Of a DNA stretch of 64,000 nt, positions 1 to 8,487 are shown piece by piece. The DNA comes from Paenibacillaceae bacterium GAS479 (GTDB lineage: Bacteria; Bacillota; Bacilli; Paenibacillales; Paenibacillaceae). The notes beneath the pieces are model-generated. The model was given only the letters and a program-made list of their open reading frames with translations, had not been told where the DNA came from and did not search any database. Every line of letters begins with the position of its first letter. Positions within the stretch are counted from its first letter, which is position 1. A program made the position numbers and the translations under genes. The stretch covers positions 5,042,501-5,106,500 of the forward strand of contig LT629764.1 of assembly GCA_900105225.1 (NCBI GenBank), in the 5' to 3' direction.

Positions 1-109
1 GGCGGTAGGTAATAATTCCGTTCTCTTCGGGGAATTCCTCAAGCAAAATGGAATCCCCCTTCCATATGATGCACAATGAAGTCGCTCGATACTTCCTAGA
101 TTCAGTCAT
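1..109 (-). CDS. Nudix hydrolase, N-terminal part (runs off the window)
   Basis: Only the first 36 codons are inside the window, read on the minus strand from an ATG at 109. The start is fixed by a strong AAGGAGG site seven bases upstream. The peptide opens MTESRKYRATSLCIIWKGDS and continues with a hydrophobic strand and ILLEEFPEENG, which is the usual first beta-hairpin of Nudix (MutT-like) domains, where a short-chain nucleoside diphosphate derivative is hydrolysed. The GX5EX7REUXEEXGU box itself would lie outside the window, so the family call is a recognition of the N-terminus only. Confidence 0.6.
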   Translation of the reverse strand, partial: MTESRKYRATSLCIIWKGDSILLEEFPEENGIITYR

Positions 110-290
110 GGAAATATCCTCCTTTTCAATCTGGAAAAATTAATTATATTACAACTATTATTAGGTTGAAAAGATGCATACCGAAGACTGGGATTCGAGA
201 TATAATCAGGAAATGATAAATGTTATTCCCATGACGGAGAAATCAGGTAAATGACATGTTAGTAATGGATTGGAACGGAGGCGCATGTAG

Positions 291-1022
291 ATGAAGGTTG
301 TTTGGCTCGAGGACGAGCAAGAGCTGCTGGAAGAGGGCAGTCGATTCCTACATAGCCAAGGTTGTGAGGTGGCGGGAGCACATAGCGCGGAAGAGGCTCC
401 AGAAATGATTGAACAGGTGAAGCCGGATTTGCTGCTTGTGGACTGGACACTGGCTGGGGTGCAGACTGGGCTTGATCTTTGCAAGCGCAATGAAAAAGAA
501 TGGCAGCTACCGCTGCTTATGGTAACTGCGAGGGGAGATGAGTTTGATCGCGTGCTTGCGCTGGAGCTGGGGGCGGATGATTATATTCAAAAGCCATTCA
601 GCTTGCGCGAACTGCATGCGCGCATGAGGGCGGTGCTTCGCCGCAGCGGGCGAGCATCAGGAAGAAATGATGGCCTGGAGCAGTCGGACAACGCAAATTC
701 GGGAGAGGAACTGCATCGCGGGCGACTCTGTATTTTACCTTCACAGCATGTGGCTCTGCTTGACAATCAGCCACTGGAGTTAACACGCACGGAATTTGCG
801 TTGCTTTATAGGTTGGCTTATCGTCCAGGACGTGTTTTCACACGGGCTCATTTGCTTGAGGAAGCGCTTGGTGACGCCTTTGCCGGTTTTGAGCGCACAA
901 TCGACAGTCATATCCGCAATCTCCGCCGCAAGCTCGGCGATGATCCGGCAGCTCCAATTTATGTGCTGACTGTATATGGAGTTGGCTACAAGTTTAATCC
1001 GCAAATCGGTGAAGAGGAATGA
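291..1022 (+). CDS. OmpR-family response regulator
   Basis: 243 aa. An N-terminal receiver domain (about residues 1-118) has the acidic pair E7-D8, the phospho-acceptor D51 in LLLVDW and K101 in YIQKPFS. A variable linker leads to a C-terminal winged-helix domain (about 145-238) with the RTEFALL, RAHLLEEA and DSHIRNLRRKLGDD signatures of OmpR/PhoB regulators. The ATG at 291 has GGAGG upstream. Its stop overlaps the start of the histidine kinase gene by 4 nt (ATGA), so the two are translationally coupled. The ABC transporter downstream is the probable target. Confidence 0.93.
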   Translation: MKVVWLEDEQELLEEGSRFLHSQGCEVAGAHSAEEAPEMIEQVKPDLLLVDWTLAGVQTGLDLCKRNEKEWQLPLLMVTARGDEFDRVLALELGADDYIQKPFSLRELHARMRAVLRRSGRASGRNDGLEQSDNANSGEELHRGRLCILPSQHVALLDNQPLELTRTEFALLYRLAYRPGRVFTRAHLLEEALGDAFAGFERTIDSHIRNLRRKLGDDPAAPIYVLTVYGVGYKFNPQIGEEE

Positions 1023-2395
1023 ACTTATCTCAGAAGTTGAGCTTTCACTCTATAAGAAAATCGCTATTGATTGCGCTGGCATTCGGTGTATTTATGACCG
1101 GGTTGATAATGGCCATGTTTGTACGGTCTTCCGATGGAAGCGAGAATGCGGAGCGGCTAGTCCTATATTGGAGTCGCTATGTGAGCCTCATCCTGGATTC
1201 AGGAGCAAGTCCACAACAGTTGGAAAAGCAACTGAAAGAGGATGCTGCTGTTTTTCCAGTCGAAGGGGGGTTCCGCCTTATTGTTCAGAACAATACTGGC
1301 GAAACAATCGCGTCCTATTCCGGATTGAAGAAGCAGATGCGAACGCTGCATCAGGCAAGTAAGCCTTATTTATTCGGCGGAACGCTTGGAGGCAATGTTG
1401 TCATCGAGTCAGCCAGCGTGACGGCACCTGCGATATGGCCCCGCGCTTTACTTGCGGGAGGTGCAGCGGTTCTGTTTGCTAGTTTAGGGGTGTGGCTGGT
1501 GCAGCGCTCCAATCGCAGACGGTTTGGCTACTGGAGCGGACGGGCTGGACAGCTTTCTCACCAGCCTGAATTGCATCAGATGGAGAGCGGAATTAATACG
1601 ACGTCTGGCGGGGGAGTAGGAATAGGAGCTGGAACTGCTAAACTAAACTCGCTGCTGCCCGAGGAGAAACAGCTTGCGGCTGGGCTGGATGAAGCAGCAG
1701 CGCTGATTCGGCAGTTGCAGACAGCACGCAAAACGATGGTCGCCGAAGTCGCCCACGAGCTGCGCACACCGCTCTCAGTCGTACGCGCGGCGCTCGACAA
1801 CGCGCTGTATGAAAGCCGACCGTTACCGCCTGAGCGCCTCGCCACGCTGTCTGAGCAGGTCGGCTCGATGAGCCGACTCGTTCAGGATCTACAAGATCTG
1901 ACGCTGTCAGAAAGCGGCAGCTTGCGGTTGGAGAAAAGTTGGTTCCAGCCTGCGGCCGTTGCGACAGCCATTTTGGAGCTGCTGGAGCCTGAGGCGGAGG
2001 AGAAGGGGATTTCCGTTACCGCATTTCTGGATACGGAAGCGAGGCTGTTCGGAGATGAGAATCGCATTTCCCAGCTGCTGTTGAATCTGCTTGGCAACGC
2101 GTTGCGCCATGCGCGGAGCCAAGTTGAGCTGAGCGTCCGGGTGAGCGGCGCGATGCTGAAAATTAGTGTGGGGGATGACGGCTGGGGGCTGGAGGTGGAA
2201 GAGACCGAGCAGCTGTTCCAGCGCTATTACCGCAAGCGCACTTATGCCGACGGCAGTCCCGCCCCACGCGGCGTCGGGCTGGGACTTGCGGTCGTCAAAG
2301 GCATTGCCGAGGCGCATGGCGGCACATCAGCGGTATCCAGTCGCTTTGGCGAAGGTGCTTTATTTACGGTGAATCTACCGCTTTTTCGCGAATAA
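1019..2395 (+). CDS. two-component sensor histidine kinase
   Basis: 458 aa. Two membrane segments (about residues 15-33 and 143-160) frame an extracellular loop of about 110 residues; the first is preceded by a basic stretch. The phospho-acceptor H246 lies in VAEVAHELRTPLS, followed by an N box (LLNLLGNALRHA), G1 (VGDDGWGL) and G2 (GVGLGLAVVKGI) of the HATPase_c domain. No clear HAMP or PAS domain can be read between TM2 and the H box. It overlaps the regulator gene by 4 nt. The long extracellular loop points to sensing by the kinase itself rather than an intramembrane-sensing BceS-type kinase. Confidence 0.92.
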   Translation: MNLSQKLSFHSIRKSLLIALAFGVFMTGLIMAMFVRSSDGSENAERLVLYWSRYVSLILDSGASPQQLEKQLKEDAAVFPVEGGFRLIVQNNTGETIASYSGLKKQMRTLHQASKPYLFGGTLGGNVVIESASVTAPAIWPRALLAGGAAVLFASLGVWLVQRSNRRRFGYWSGRAGQLSHQPELHQMESGINTTSGGGVGIGAGTAKLNSLLPEEKQLAAGLDEAAALIRQLQTARKTMVAEVAHELRTPLSVVRAALDNALYESRPLPPERLATLSEQVGSMSRLVQDLQDLTLSESGSLRLEKSWFQPAAVATAILELLEPEAEEKGISVTAFLDTEARLFGDENRISQLLLNLLGNALRHARSQVELSVRVSGAMLKISVGDDGWGLEVEETEQLFQRYYRKRTYADGSPAPRGVGLGLAVVKGIAEAHGGTSAVSSRFGEGALFTVNLPLFRE

Positions 2396-2401
2396 GGACA
2401 A

Positions 2402-2420
2402 TCTGCACAACTTCTGCACA
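2402..2420 (+). promoter_or_regulatory. direct repeat TCTGCACA x2, possible response-regulator site
   Basis: Two identical octamers TCTGCACA start at 2402 and 2413, exactly 11 bp apart, in the 105-bp gap between the kinase gene and the ABC transporter. The pair sits inside a GACAAT...ATTGTC inverted repeat (2398-2425). OmpR-family regulators commonly bind direct repeats with one-helical-turn spacing, so this is a candidate operator for the regulator encoded at 291. No convincing -10 could be fixed downstream. Confidence 0.4.
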
Positions 2421-2500
2421 TTGTCTTGATGAGGACTTCACAGCAGCCTGCTAATCTGTTGGCATACCCGCATATGGGCACAGAGAGAGGAGACGCCGGC

Positions 2501-3187
2501 ATGCTGAAGGCGCAACAGATAAGTAAAACCTATGGCACTGGAAATGAAGCGGCGCGCGCACTGCGCGAGATTGGATTGGAGCTTGGCAAGGGGGAAATGG
2601 TCGCTGTCACCGGACCTTCCGGCTGCGGCAAAACAACTCTGCTGCATGTGCTGGCCGGCCTGGAGAAGGCCGACAGCGGCAGCATCTGGCTCGGCGACGA
2701 TGCGTTGCATGGGTTGAAGGAGAAGGAGTTGGCCGAGGTACGGCTAAAGCGAATGGGCTTTGTGTTTCAGTCCTATCATCTGGTGCCTGTGTTGAACGCG
2801 GAGGAAAATATCCAGCTGCCGCTGCTGGCAGCTGGACTGAGCCGCAAGGAAGCAACGGAACGATCACGGGAAATGCTGGAGCTCGTTGGCTTGAAGGACA
2901 AGCGGGCGGCTTATCCATCACAGCTGTCCGGAGGACAGAACCAGCGTGTTGCCATTGCGAGAGCGGTTGCTGGCCGACCCGACATTCTGTTTGCGGACGA
3001 GCCGACGGGAGCGCTCGATTCCGGGACTGCGGAGCAGATTATGGGGCTGCTGGAGCTGATGAATCGACAGTATGGCATGACTCTGCTGCTGGTGACTCAT
3101 GATGAGCGACAAGCTGCACTCATGCAGCGCCAGATCCGCATGTTCAACGGCCGAATCGTCGGAGATGGAGGTACGGCGGGATGCTGA
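2501..3187 (+). CDS. ABC transporter ATP-binding protein (MacB/LolD-like)
   Basis: 228 aa. Walker A is GPSGCGKTT (residues 38-46), the Q loop is VFQSYHLVPVLN, the signature is LSGGQNQRVAIARA, Walker B is DILFADEPTGALD and the H loop is LLVTHD. This order and the short length are typical of the ATPases that work with FtsX/MacB-type permeases in export or extraction of lipids, peptides or antibiotics. The start at 2501 is preferred over an in-frame ATG at 2426 because the family begins with MLKAQQISKTY-like sequence and an AGAGAGGAG site lies just upstream. The permease start overlaps its end by 7 nt. Confidence 0.93.
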   Translation: MLKAQQISKTYGTGNEAARALREIGLELGKGEMVAVTGPSGCGKTTLLHVLAGLEKADSGSIWLGDDALHGLKEKELAEVRLKRMGFVFQSYHLVPVLNAEENIQLPLLAAGLSRKEATERSREMLELVGLKDKRAAYPSQLSGGQNQRVAIARAVAGRPDILFADEPTGALDSGTAEQIMGLLELMNRQYGMTLLLVTHDERQAALMQRQIRMFNGRIVGDGGTAGC

Positions 3188-5946
3188 AGAACAGCCTGGC
3201 TTGGCGGATGGGCGCTCTTTATTTGAGGCGGCAACGGCGGCAGACGCTGCTGAGCATGCTGGCTGGCGCAATCGGCGCGATGCTGATCACCGTGTCGCTT
3301 TTTCATTACGGCGCGGTAAAAACGAGCGGTGATGGATGGATCAAGGCCCATTTTGGCCCGGTCGACTGGGAGCTTGTCCCCTCAAAAGCTGGAACGTTTA
3401 CGGCTGACGAAATCAGTCAAATAACGAATCCGAAGTCTACGCTGCCATATCGTTATTTGTCGGTGGTATCGGCTCTAGGTACGCTATTTGCTTCCGACAA
3501 GCTGGACGCGGATGGAGCCTCATTGCAGCAAGCTAATCTGCTCGGCTTCGACTTTGCAGCGGCGGCAAACTTTGATCCGTCTTCTGCCGCTTTCTGGCGT
3601 TCTCCGCTGAAGCGGGGCGAAGCCATTTTGGATCGGCAAGCGGCAGAGCTCCTAGGGCTGAAAACGGGCGATGCCGTTTATGCAGCCGACAGCGAGGGCC
3701 AACGCCGCGGCTTTATACTGCGAGAGACGCCGCCTTCGGCGGGCCTGTCGGGCTACCGGGGCGAAGGCGCCAAACTGAGTGCGACGCTGCTGCTGCATCC
3801 GGACGATGCCCGTATGCTTACGGGACTTGAACCGGAGCAGACAAGCAAGATTTTAGTTACGCGGATGCAGTCTGCAGATAGTGTGATGGGGATGAGTTTC
3901 ACTGAAAAAACGCCGCAATTGGCCGAAATCCGGACGATTAAGTACAACGCTCTTAATCAAGCCAATAGCAAATTCGTGGTCGTTATTTTAGCTATCAGCT
4001 TAGCCGCGGTTTTTTCAAGCGCTTTTTTGCTGCGGCAAATTGTACTGATGCTCGCGGAATCACGCTCAGAGCTGTACGGCGTGCTGCGTGCAATCGGCTT
4101 GAGCCGTAAACAGATCCGAAGTCTGTTCTGCGCCGAAGCTCTGCTGCTCGGGCTGCTCTCGGGAGCGGTTGGCATTGCGGCCGGGCTTGCCGGCGGCTAT
4201 GCGCTTGTGCGGCTGATCTACGGCACGGCCAGCGGCCGCGAGGTTGCCGGAACCGGAATACCGGTGGAGCCGAGTATGCCGCTTCCGGTACTTATTGGAA
4301 TGGTACTGATCGTACTGGCTTATCAGCTGCTGCTTGTGCTGCTGGCTAGCCGCAAAGCCGGCGCGGGCAGCATCGTTGCTCTCATGAGAGGCAGTTTGCG
4401 GGAGAGCGGATCCCGGCCGGCTCGTCTAAGAGCGGCTACCGGCAAAGGGCTGCTCGTCGCGCTAATCGCAGCCGCTGTGCTGGGGCTGCATCTGTATCAT
4501 ACTTTTGGTTGGCAGCCGAAGGAGGCGAGTGGATCCGTTGCATTGCAACTGCTGCTAGTTTGGCTGGCCTCTTCGGCAGCGATTGTGTTTCTGCTGCAGC
4601 TGCTGTTAACGGCAACCGGCAAGCTGCTCGGTCCAAAAGCCGGCATTGCGGGTCTGCTGGCGCTTCGTTACACCGGACAGCGGCCTGGACGCAGTTTTAC
4701 CGTTATGCTGCTGTTTGCCGTTGCGATGATGACGATAACGTTCACCTCGGGCATGTCAGGATTAATGCTAGGAAATATGGAGCCTAAGCGAAATATTCAG
4801 ACAATGCTTGGTTATGGAGGCTTTGTGCCGTATGAGTCCGAACGGGAGAAAAAAGCTGTACTCGATCTGCTGGCCAACGATGAGATGCTGCGCAAAACGA
4901 TACGTGGGCATGTCGATGTAAAGCCGATTATGGTGGCCCCCCAACTGACAGCGGGCTCAAGTCGCATGGGACAGTCGTTAGTGCCAGTTACCAAGGAGCT
5001 GGCTACAGGCGGGAGCTGGGCGCTCACTGATCGAGCTGCGGAGTTCGCAAGTGATCAAGAAGCATGGGAGAAGGTAATGTCGGATCCGACCTATATCGTT
5101 CTCCCTGTTTTGTACAAGGACTTTGGAACAGTACCTTCACCCACTTATTGGAGGCCTGATAAGCTGTATAAACCTGGAGATGATATCGAATTAAGCTTTT
5201 TCCGCAAAGAAGTTGTTTTACCCGAGGATAAACCTGATCTGAGGCTTTCCTTCACGATTGCCGGATTTGCCGCAGAGAATACGGCGTCAAACGTAAAAAC
5301 CCAATATGTGTTCTCTACGACCTACGCCCATCCGGACATTTGGCGTCAACTGGAGGATTATCATCACCCTTGGTCTGACCAGACGCATGAAGGCATGCTG
5401 CTGCTTGATCTCGATTATTCGAATCTTAGCCAAGATGAGCAGATTGTCTCCAGACTTGTATCCGGGGGAGCCACTCAAGCGATAATCCCGTATCTCGACA
5501 ATTCGAAGACTTATGCGGCAAACAGCCGATTAGTCGACGGCTTTATTGCCTTCACGGCGCTCTCGGCCGTCATCGGTCTGCTCGGCCTGGCCGTGCTGCA
5601 GAAGCGCTCCATCCATGAACGCCAACGCGAAATAGCGATGCTCCGCAGCGCGGGCATGCCGTCGCGCCATCTGTTCACCGCCTTCACCATAGAAGGCAGC
5701 TTGCTTGGCAGCCTTGGCTTGCTGGCAGGCTGGGCTGTCGGCTTGACCGGGGCCACTGCGTTCATTCGCGTCATGCAAAGCGACTTGCGGCCCTGGGAGA
5801 AAGCTATTTCCGTCGATTTCAATTGGCTGTTGCTTATCGGAGTCATGCTCGTACTGATGGGATTGGCCTTCTTATTCCAGCTTGGTCCTTCGCGCGGTGC
5901 GCTCAAAGGCTCCGCTGTGGAGGCGCTTCGAGGGGCGGAGCAATAA
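3181..5946 (+). CDS. ABC transporter permease, FtsX type with two FtsX domains
   Basis: 921 aa. The protein opens with a cytoplasmic RMGALYLRRQRRQT stretch and a membrane segment (about 20-40), then an extracellular domain, then a three-helix FtsX unit (about 265-405). Further helices follow at about 420-490 and 505-530, a second large extracellular domain (about 540-785), and a final FtsX unit (about 786-915) ending in AVEALRGAEQ. This duplicated layout is seen in permeases paired with MacB-like ATPases. The overlap with the ATPase gene and the upstream two-component genes suggest a four-gene stress or antibiotic-response module; the substrate cannot be read from sequence. Confidence 0.9.
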   Translation: MLKNSLAWRMGALYLRRQRRQTLLSMLAGAIGAMLITVSLFHYGAVKTSGDGWIKAHFGPVDWELVPSKAGTFTADEISQITNPKSTLPYRYLSVVSALGTLFASDKLDADGASLQQANLLGFDFAAAANFDPSSAAFWRSPLKRGEAILDRQAAELLGLKTGDAVYAADSEGQRRGFILRETPPSAGLSGYRGEGAKLSATLLLHPDDARMLTGLEPEQTSKILVTRMQSADSVMGMSFTEKTPQLAEIRTIKYNALNQANSKFVVVILAISLAAVFSSAFLLRQIVLMLAESRSELYGVLRAIGLSRKQIRSLFCAEALLLGLLSGAVGIAAGLAGGYALVRLIYGTASGREVAGTGIPVEPSMPLPVLIGMVLIVLAYQLLLVLLASRKAGAGSIVALMRGSLRESGSRPARLRAATGKGLLVALIAAAVLGLHLYHTFGWQPKEASGSVALQLLLVWLASSAAIVFLLQLLLTATGKLLGPKAGIAGLLALRYTGQRPGRSFTVMLLFAVAMMTITFTSGMSGLMLGNMEPKRNIQTMLGYGGFVPYESEREKKAVLDLLANDEMLRKTIRGHVDVKPIMVAPQLTAGSSRMGQSLVPVTKELATGGSWALTDRAAEFASDQEAWEKVMSDPTYIVLPVLYKDFGTVPSPTYWRPDKLYKPGDDIELSFFRKEVVLPEDKPDLRLSFTIAGFAAENTASNVKTQYVFSTTYAHPDIWRQLEDYHHPWSDQTHEGMLLLDLDYSNLSQDEQIVSRLVSGGATQAIIPYLDNSKTYAANSRLVDGFIAFTALSAVIGLLGLAVLQKRSIHERQREIAMLRSAGMPSRHLFTAFTIEGSLLGSLGLLAGWAVGLTGATAFIRVMQSDLRPWEKAISVDFNWLLLIGVMLVLMGLAFLFQLGPSRGALKGSAVEALRGAEQ

Positions 5947-5961
5947 GCTAGTCTACAAACC

Positions 5962-6003
5962 AAAAGCCTCCGCTTCCCCAAACAGGGAATACGGAGGCTT
6001 TTA
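5962..6003 (+). terminator. rho-independent terminator of the ABC operon
   Basis: AAAAGCCTCCG at 5962 pairs with CGGAGGCTTTT ending at 6002, with a 19-base loop and a short T run. It lies 15 bp after the permease stop. Confidence 0.85.
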
Positions 6004-6156
6004 CCTCTCTTTAACTTAAGAAAAACTTCAGACATCGTTAAAGCTTTTGTTGCTTTTTGTCTGGTAAAATATAACTATACCTAAAAAGGACATTTTCCGG
6101 ATACATTTCGAGGCTATAATCCGTCTATGTGAAGTTGGCGCGAAAGGAAGAGGAAG

Positions 6157-6402
6157 ATGAAAACCACATGTTCCACAGACAAGCTCCTCAAGCTGCGACA
6201 GATGGAGCAGCATTGTTACTCTGCTTGCCACTACTTGTTGCAAAATGAGGAGTTAGCAGTTCGAGCAGCGCAGCAGACTTTAAGCGAGCTTTTTCGCAGC
6301 GAAGGCAGCTTGAATCCGGAAATCGTTAAAGCAAGCGCAATCCGGCATTCGCTGAAGCTGCTTGCCGAGTCACGCTCCGCCGCCGTGTGCGCGCTCGTTT
6401 AA
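6157..6402 (+). CDS. small protein of unknown function, sigma-region-2-like
   Basis: 81 aa, not assigned to a named family. An ATG with GGAAGAGGAAG upstream and a TATAAT at 6115-6120 in front of it make expression plausible. The pattern CYSACHYLLQNEELAVRAA followed by QQTLSELF resembles the helix pair of sigma-70 region 2 (the stretch reading YR.AY..L.N.EDAEDA in ECF factors), but the DNA-melting and region 4 parts are missing. It could be a degenerate sigma fragment or a small helical regulator. Its 3' end overlaps the convergent transporter gene by 33 nt. Confidence 0.5.
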   Translation: MKTTCSTDKLLKLRQMEQHCYSACHYLLQNEELAVRAAQQTLSELFRSEGSLNPEIVKASAIRHSLKLLAESRSAAVCALV

Positions 6403-7299
6403 GGAGGCAACCTCGGCTGCGGCTGCAGGCAGCCTCTTTTTACGCAGCGCGGCATACCATCTGCTGCCATATTCCGATACGAGCACGCCGGTCAGTACGA
6501 GTGCTGCTCCCGCATACCCTTGAGGTTTCAGCAGCTCGCCAGCGAGCAAGAAACCGAACAGCGCTGCGAATACCGGCTCCATCGTGAAGATCAGACCGAC
6601 CCGCGAAGGCGTTGTATGCTTTTGAGCCGCGGGCTGAGCGATATAACAGAAGGCTGTACCTATAACAGCGAGAGCCAGTAAGGCTGCCCAACCATCGCCC
6701 GTGGCCGGCAATGAAGCCTGACCCGCCATGGTGGCGAACAGTAATCCGTATCCTCCGGCAAAGGCGAGCTGCAGCACGCCAAGATTGATGGAATCGACGG
6801 ATTTGGCTGCTTTGGATGTAAACAAAACATAAGTCGCATTCAACAGTGCAGCCAATATGCAGAGTAGATCGCCAGGTTGCATGCTAAGCGGAATTTTCAG
6901 TGTCATCAGGCCGATCCCAGCAATGGCGAATGCGATGCCGGCCTTGAGCTGCGGCTTCATTCGTTGACGAAGAAATATAGCAGACAGAATCGGTACAAAA
7001 ATGACGGTCAAGCTGATGAGGAAGCTCGCATTGGCTGTTGTGGTCGTTTTCAGACCGAAATTGACCGATATACCGATTGCGAATAACAAACCTCCCTGCA
7101 AGGCCGCATACTTGACGGTTTGCCAGGTTGCCTTTCTCAGTCTTGGAAATAGGAACGCGGCACTGACCAAAAAGGCAAATCCGAATCGCAGCCCGATCAG
7201 CATAAATTCATTAACCGCCCCTAACGCAACCTTCAACAGCAAGTACGATGCTCCCCAACAAAGCGTAACCGCGAGTAGCACCCATTCCGATTTTTTCAT
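6370..7299 (-). CDS. EamA/DMT-family transporter
   Basis: 309 aa with about ten hydrophobic segments arranged as two EamA repeats (about residues 5-135 and 145-280). The N-terminal WVLLAVTLCWGASYLLLKVA and the second repeat's GTAFCYIAQPAAQ are characteristic of this family of metabolite or drug exporters. A basic, Ala-rich cytoplasmic tail ends the protein. It is transcribed divergently from the LysR regulator gene at 7436, which is the usual arrangement for a regulated exporter. The substrate is unknown. Confidence 0.88.
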   Translation of the reverse strand: MKKSEWVLLAVTLCWGASYLLLKVALGAVNEFMLIGLRFGFAFLVSAAFLFPRLRKATWQTVKYAALQGGLLFAIGISVNFGLKTTTTANASFLISLTVIFVPILSAIFLRQRMKPQLKAGIAFAIAGIGLMTLKIPLSMQPGDLLCILAALLNATYVLFTSKAAKSVDSINLGVLQLAFAGGYGLLFATMAGQASLPATGDGWAALLALAVIGTAFCYIAQPAAQKHTTPSRVGLIFTMEPVFAALFGFLLAGELLKPQGYAGAALVLTGVLVSEYGSRWYAALRKKRLPAAAAEVASLNERAHGGGA

Positions 7300-7435
7300 G
7301 TTAATCCTGTCTCCTAATCTCAGCTTGAACCTTTATCCCTGGTAAAGTATACTAATGCGCGAAGCATAAGGGAATTGAATGTTTCTCATTCATAACATGA
7401 GAATTATGCATGTATCGGAGAAGGGGTCGCAGACA

Positions 7436-8314
7436 ATGAGTTTGTTTAAATACGAAGTGTTTAGCACAGTTGTGGAGCTAGGTAGTTTGACCCGTGCCGG
7501 TGATACACTCGGTCTAACTCAATCCGGGGTGAGCCATGCGATCAGCAGCCTGGAAAAGGAATTCGGAATTGCGCTGCTGACGCGCAGCCGATCTGGCATC
7601 CGGCTGACCGAAAGCGGCGAACGGCTGCTTCGCCCGATCAGGGAACTGTTGGCCTCGCAGGAGCAACTGACCCAGGAGATTGCCCTGATCAAGGGACTGC
7701 AAGCCGGTACCGTTCGGCTCGGTACGTTCACGAGCGTGTCCGTTCATTGGCTGCCTGCGATGATTAAAGCTTTTGATCGCGACTTCCCCGGAATAGAAAT
7801 AAAGCTGATCGAGGGCGACTACAGTGACATCGAAGAGGGCATATCCGACGGCAGCATGGATTTGGGCTTTCTGTCGCTGCCTGCGAGAGAAGGGCTGGAT
7901 ACGCTTGCGCTCAAGAAAGATCGCATGTTATGCGTACTTCCTGCGGAGCATCCGCTAGCGGGGGAGCGTCGGTTATCCTTGAGCCAGCTTGAAGATGAAG
8001 TATTCATCATTCCGAAGGAAGGCTCCGACTATGATGTGAGGCGCATTCTTGAGGAAGCGATCCGCAGGCCGCGGATCAAGTACGAGACGCATGACGATTA
8101 CGCCATTATCGCTATGGTGGAGCATGGACTTGGCATAAGCATCCTGCCGGAGCTGGTGCTGCGCGGGAGAGATCACCGGGCGGCAATTGTGGATTTGGAG
8201 GACGGTCGATATCGTACACTTGCCATCGCTGCAGCCTCGTTTAAGTTGCTGTCTCCCGCGGCGCGCAAGTTCATGAGTTATATTAAGCAATTTGTAGGCG
8301 AAATGGACAACTGA
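7436..8314 (+). CDS. LysR-family transcriptional regulator
   Basis: 292 aa from the chosen ATG at 7436. The N-terminal winged helix-turn-helix (about residues 1-60) reads SLTRAGDTLGLTQSGVSHAISSLEKEFG, and a periplasmic-binding-like effector domain (about 88-290) follows, with LGTFTSVSVHWLPAMI at its start. An in-frame ATG at 7379 would add 19 residues that do not match the family; the 7436 start has a GAAGGGG site. It probably controls the divergent DMT transporter (inference from gene order). Confidence 0.9.
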   Translation: MSLFKYEVFSTVVELGSLTRAGDTLGLTQSGVSHAISSLEKEFGIALLTRSRSGIRLTESGERLLRPIRELLASQEQLTQEIALIKGLQAGTVRLGTFTSVSVHWLPAMIKAFDRDFPGIEIKLIEGDYSDIEEGISDGSMDLGFLSLPAREGLDTLALKKDRMLCVLPAEHPLAGERRLSLSQLEDEVFIIPKEGSDYDVRRILEEAIRRPRIKYETHDDYAIIAMVEHGLGISILPELVLRGRDHRAAIVDLEDGRYRTLAIAAASFKLLSPAARKFMSYIKQFVGEMDN

Positions 8315-8487
8315 CCCGTCATTATGTACGCCGATCCTGAATGGACCGGCGGGCTGGGCGTCTCGCCGACTGCCAGCATGTATCCCCCAACGGCTGGAGA
8401 CGTTAGAAACCGCTTGCTGTGCAGAAAGTGGGAGCAGCCTCACAATGAGCTAGAAATTAAGCGCGGTACAATTCGGCGGGAGCTGGA

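Noticed and set aside
2426-2500. Longer start for the ABC ATPase gene
   Set aside because: The extra 25 residues are atypical and the ATG at 2426 lies in the repeat region without a ribosome site.
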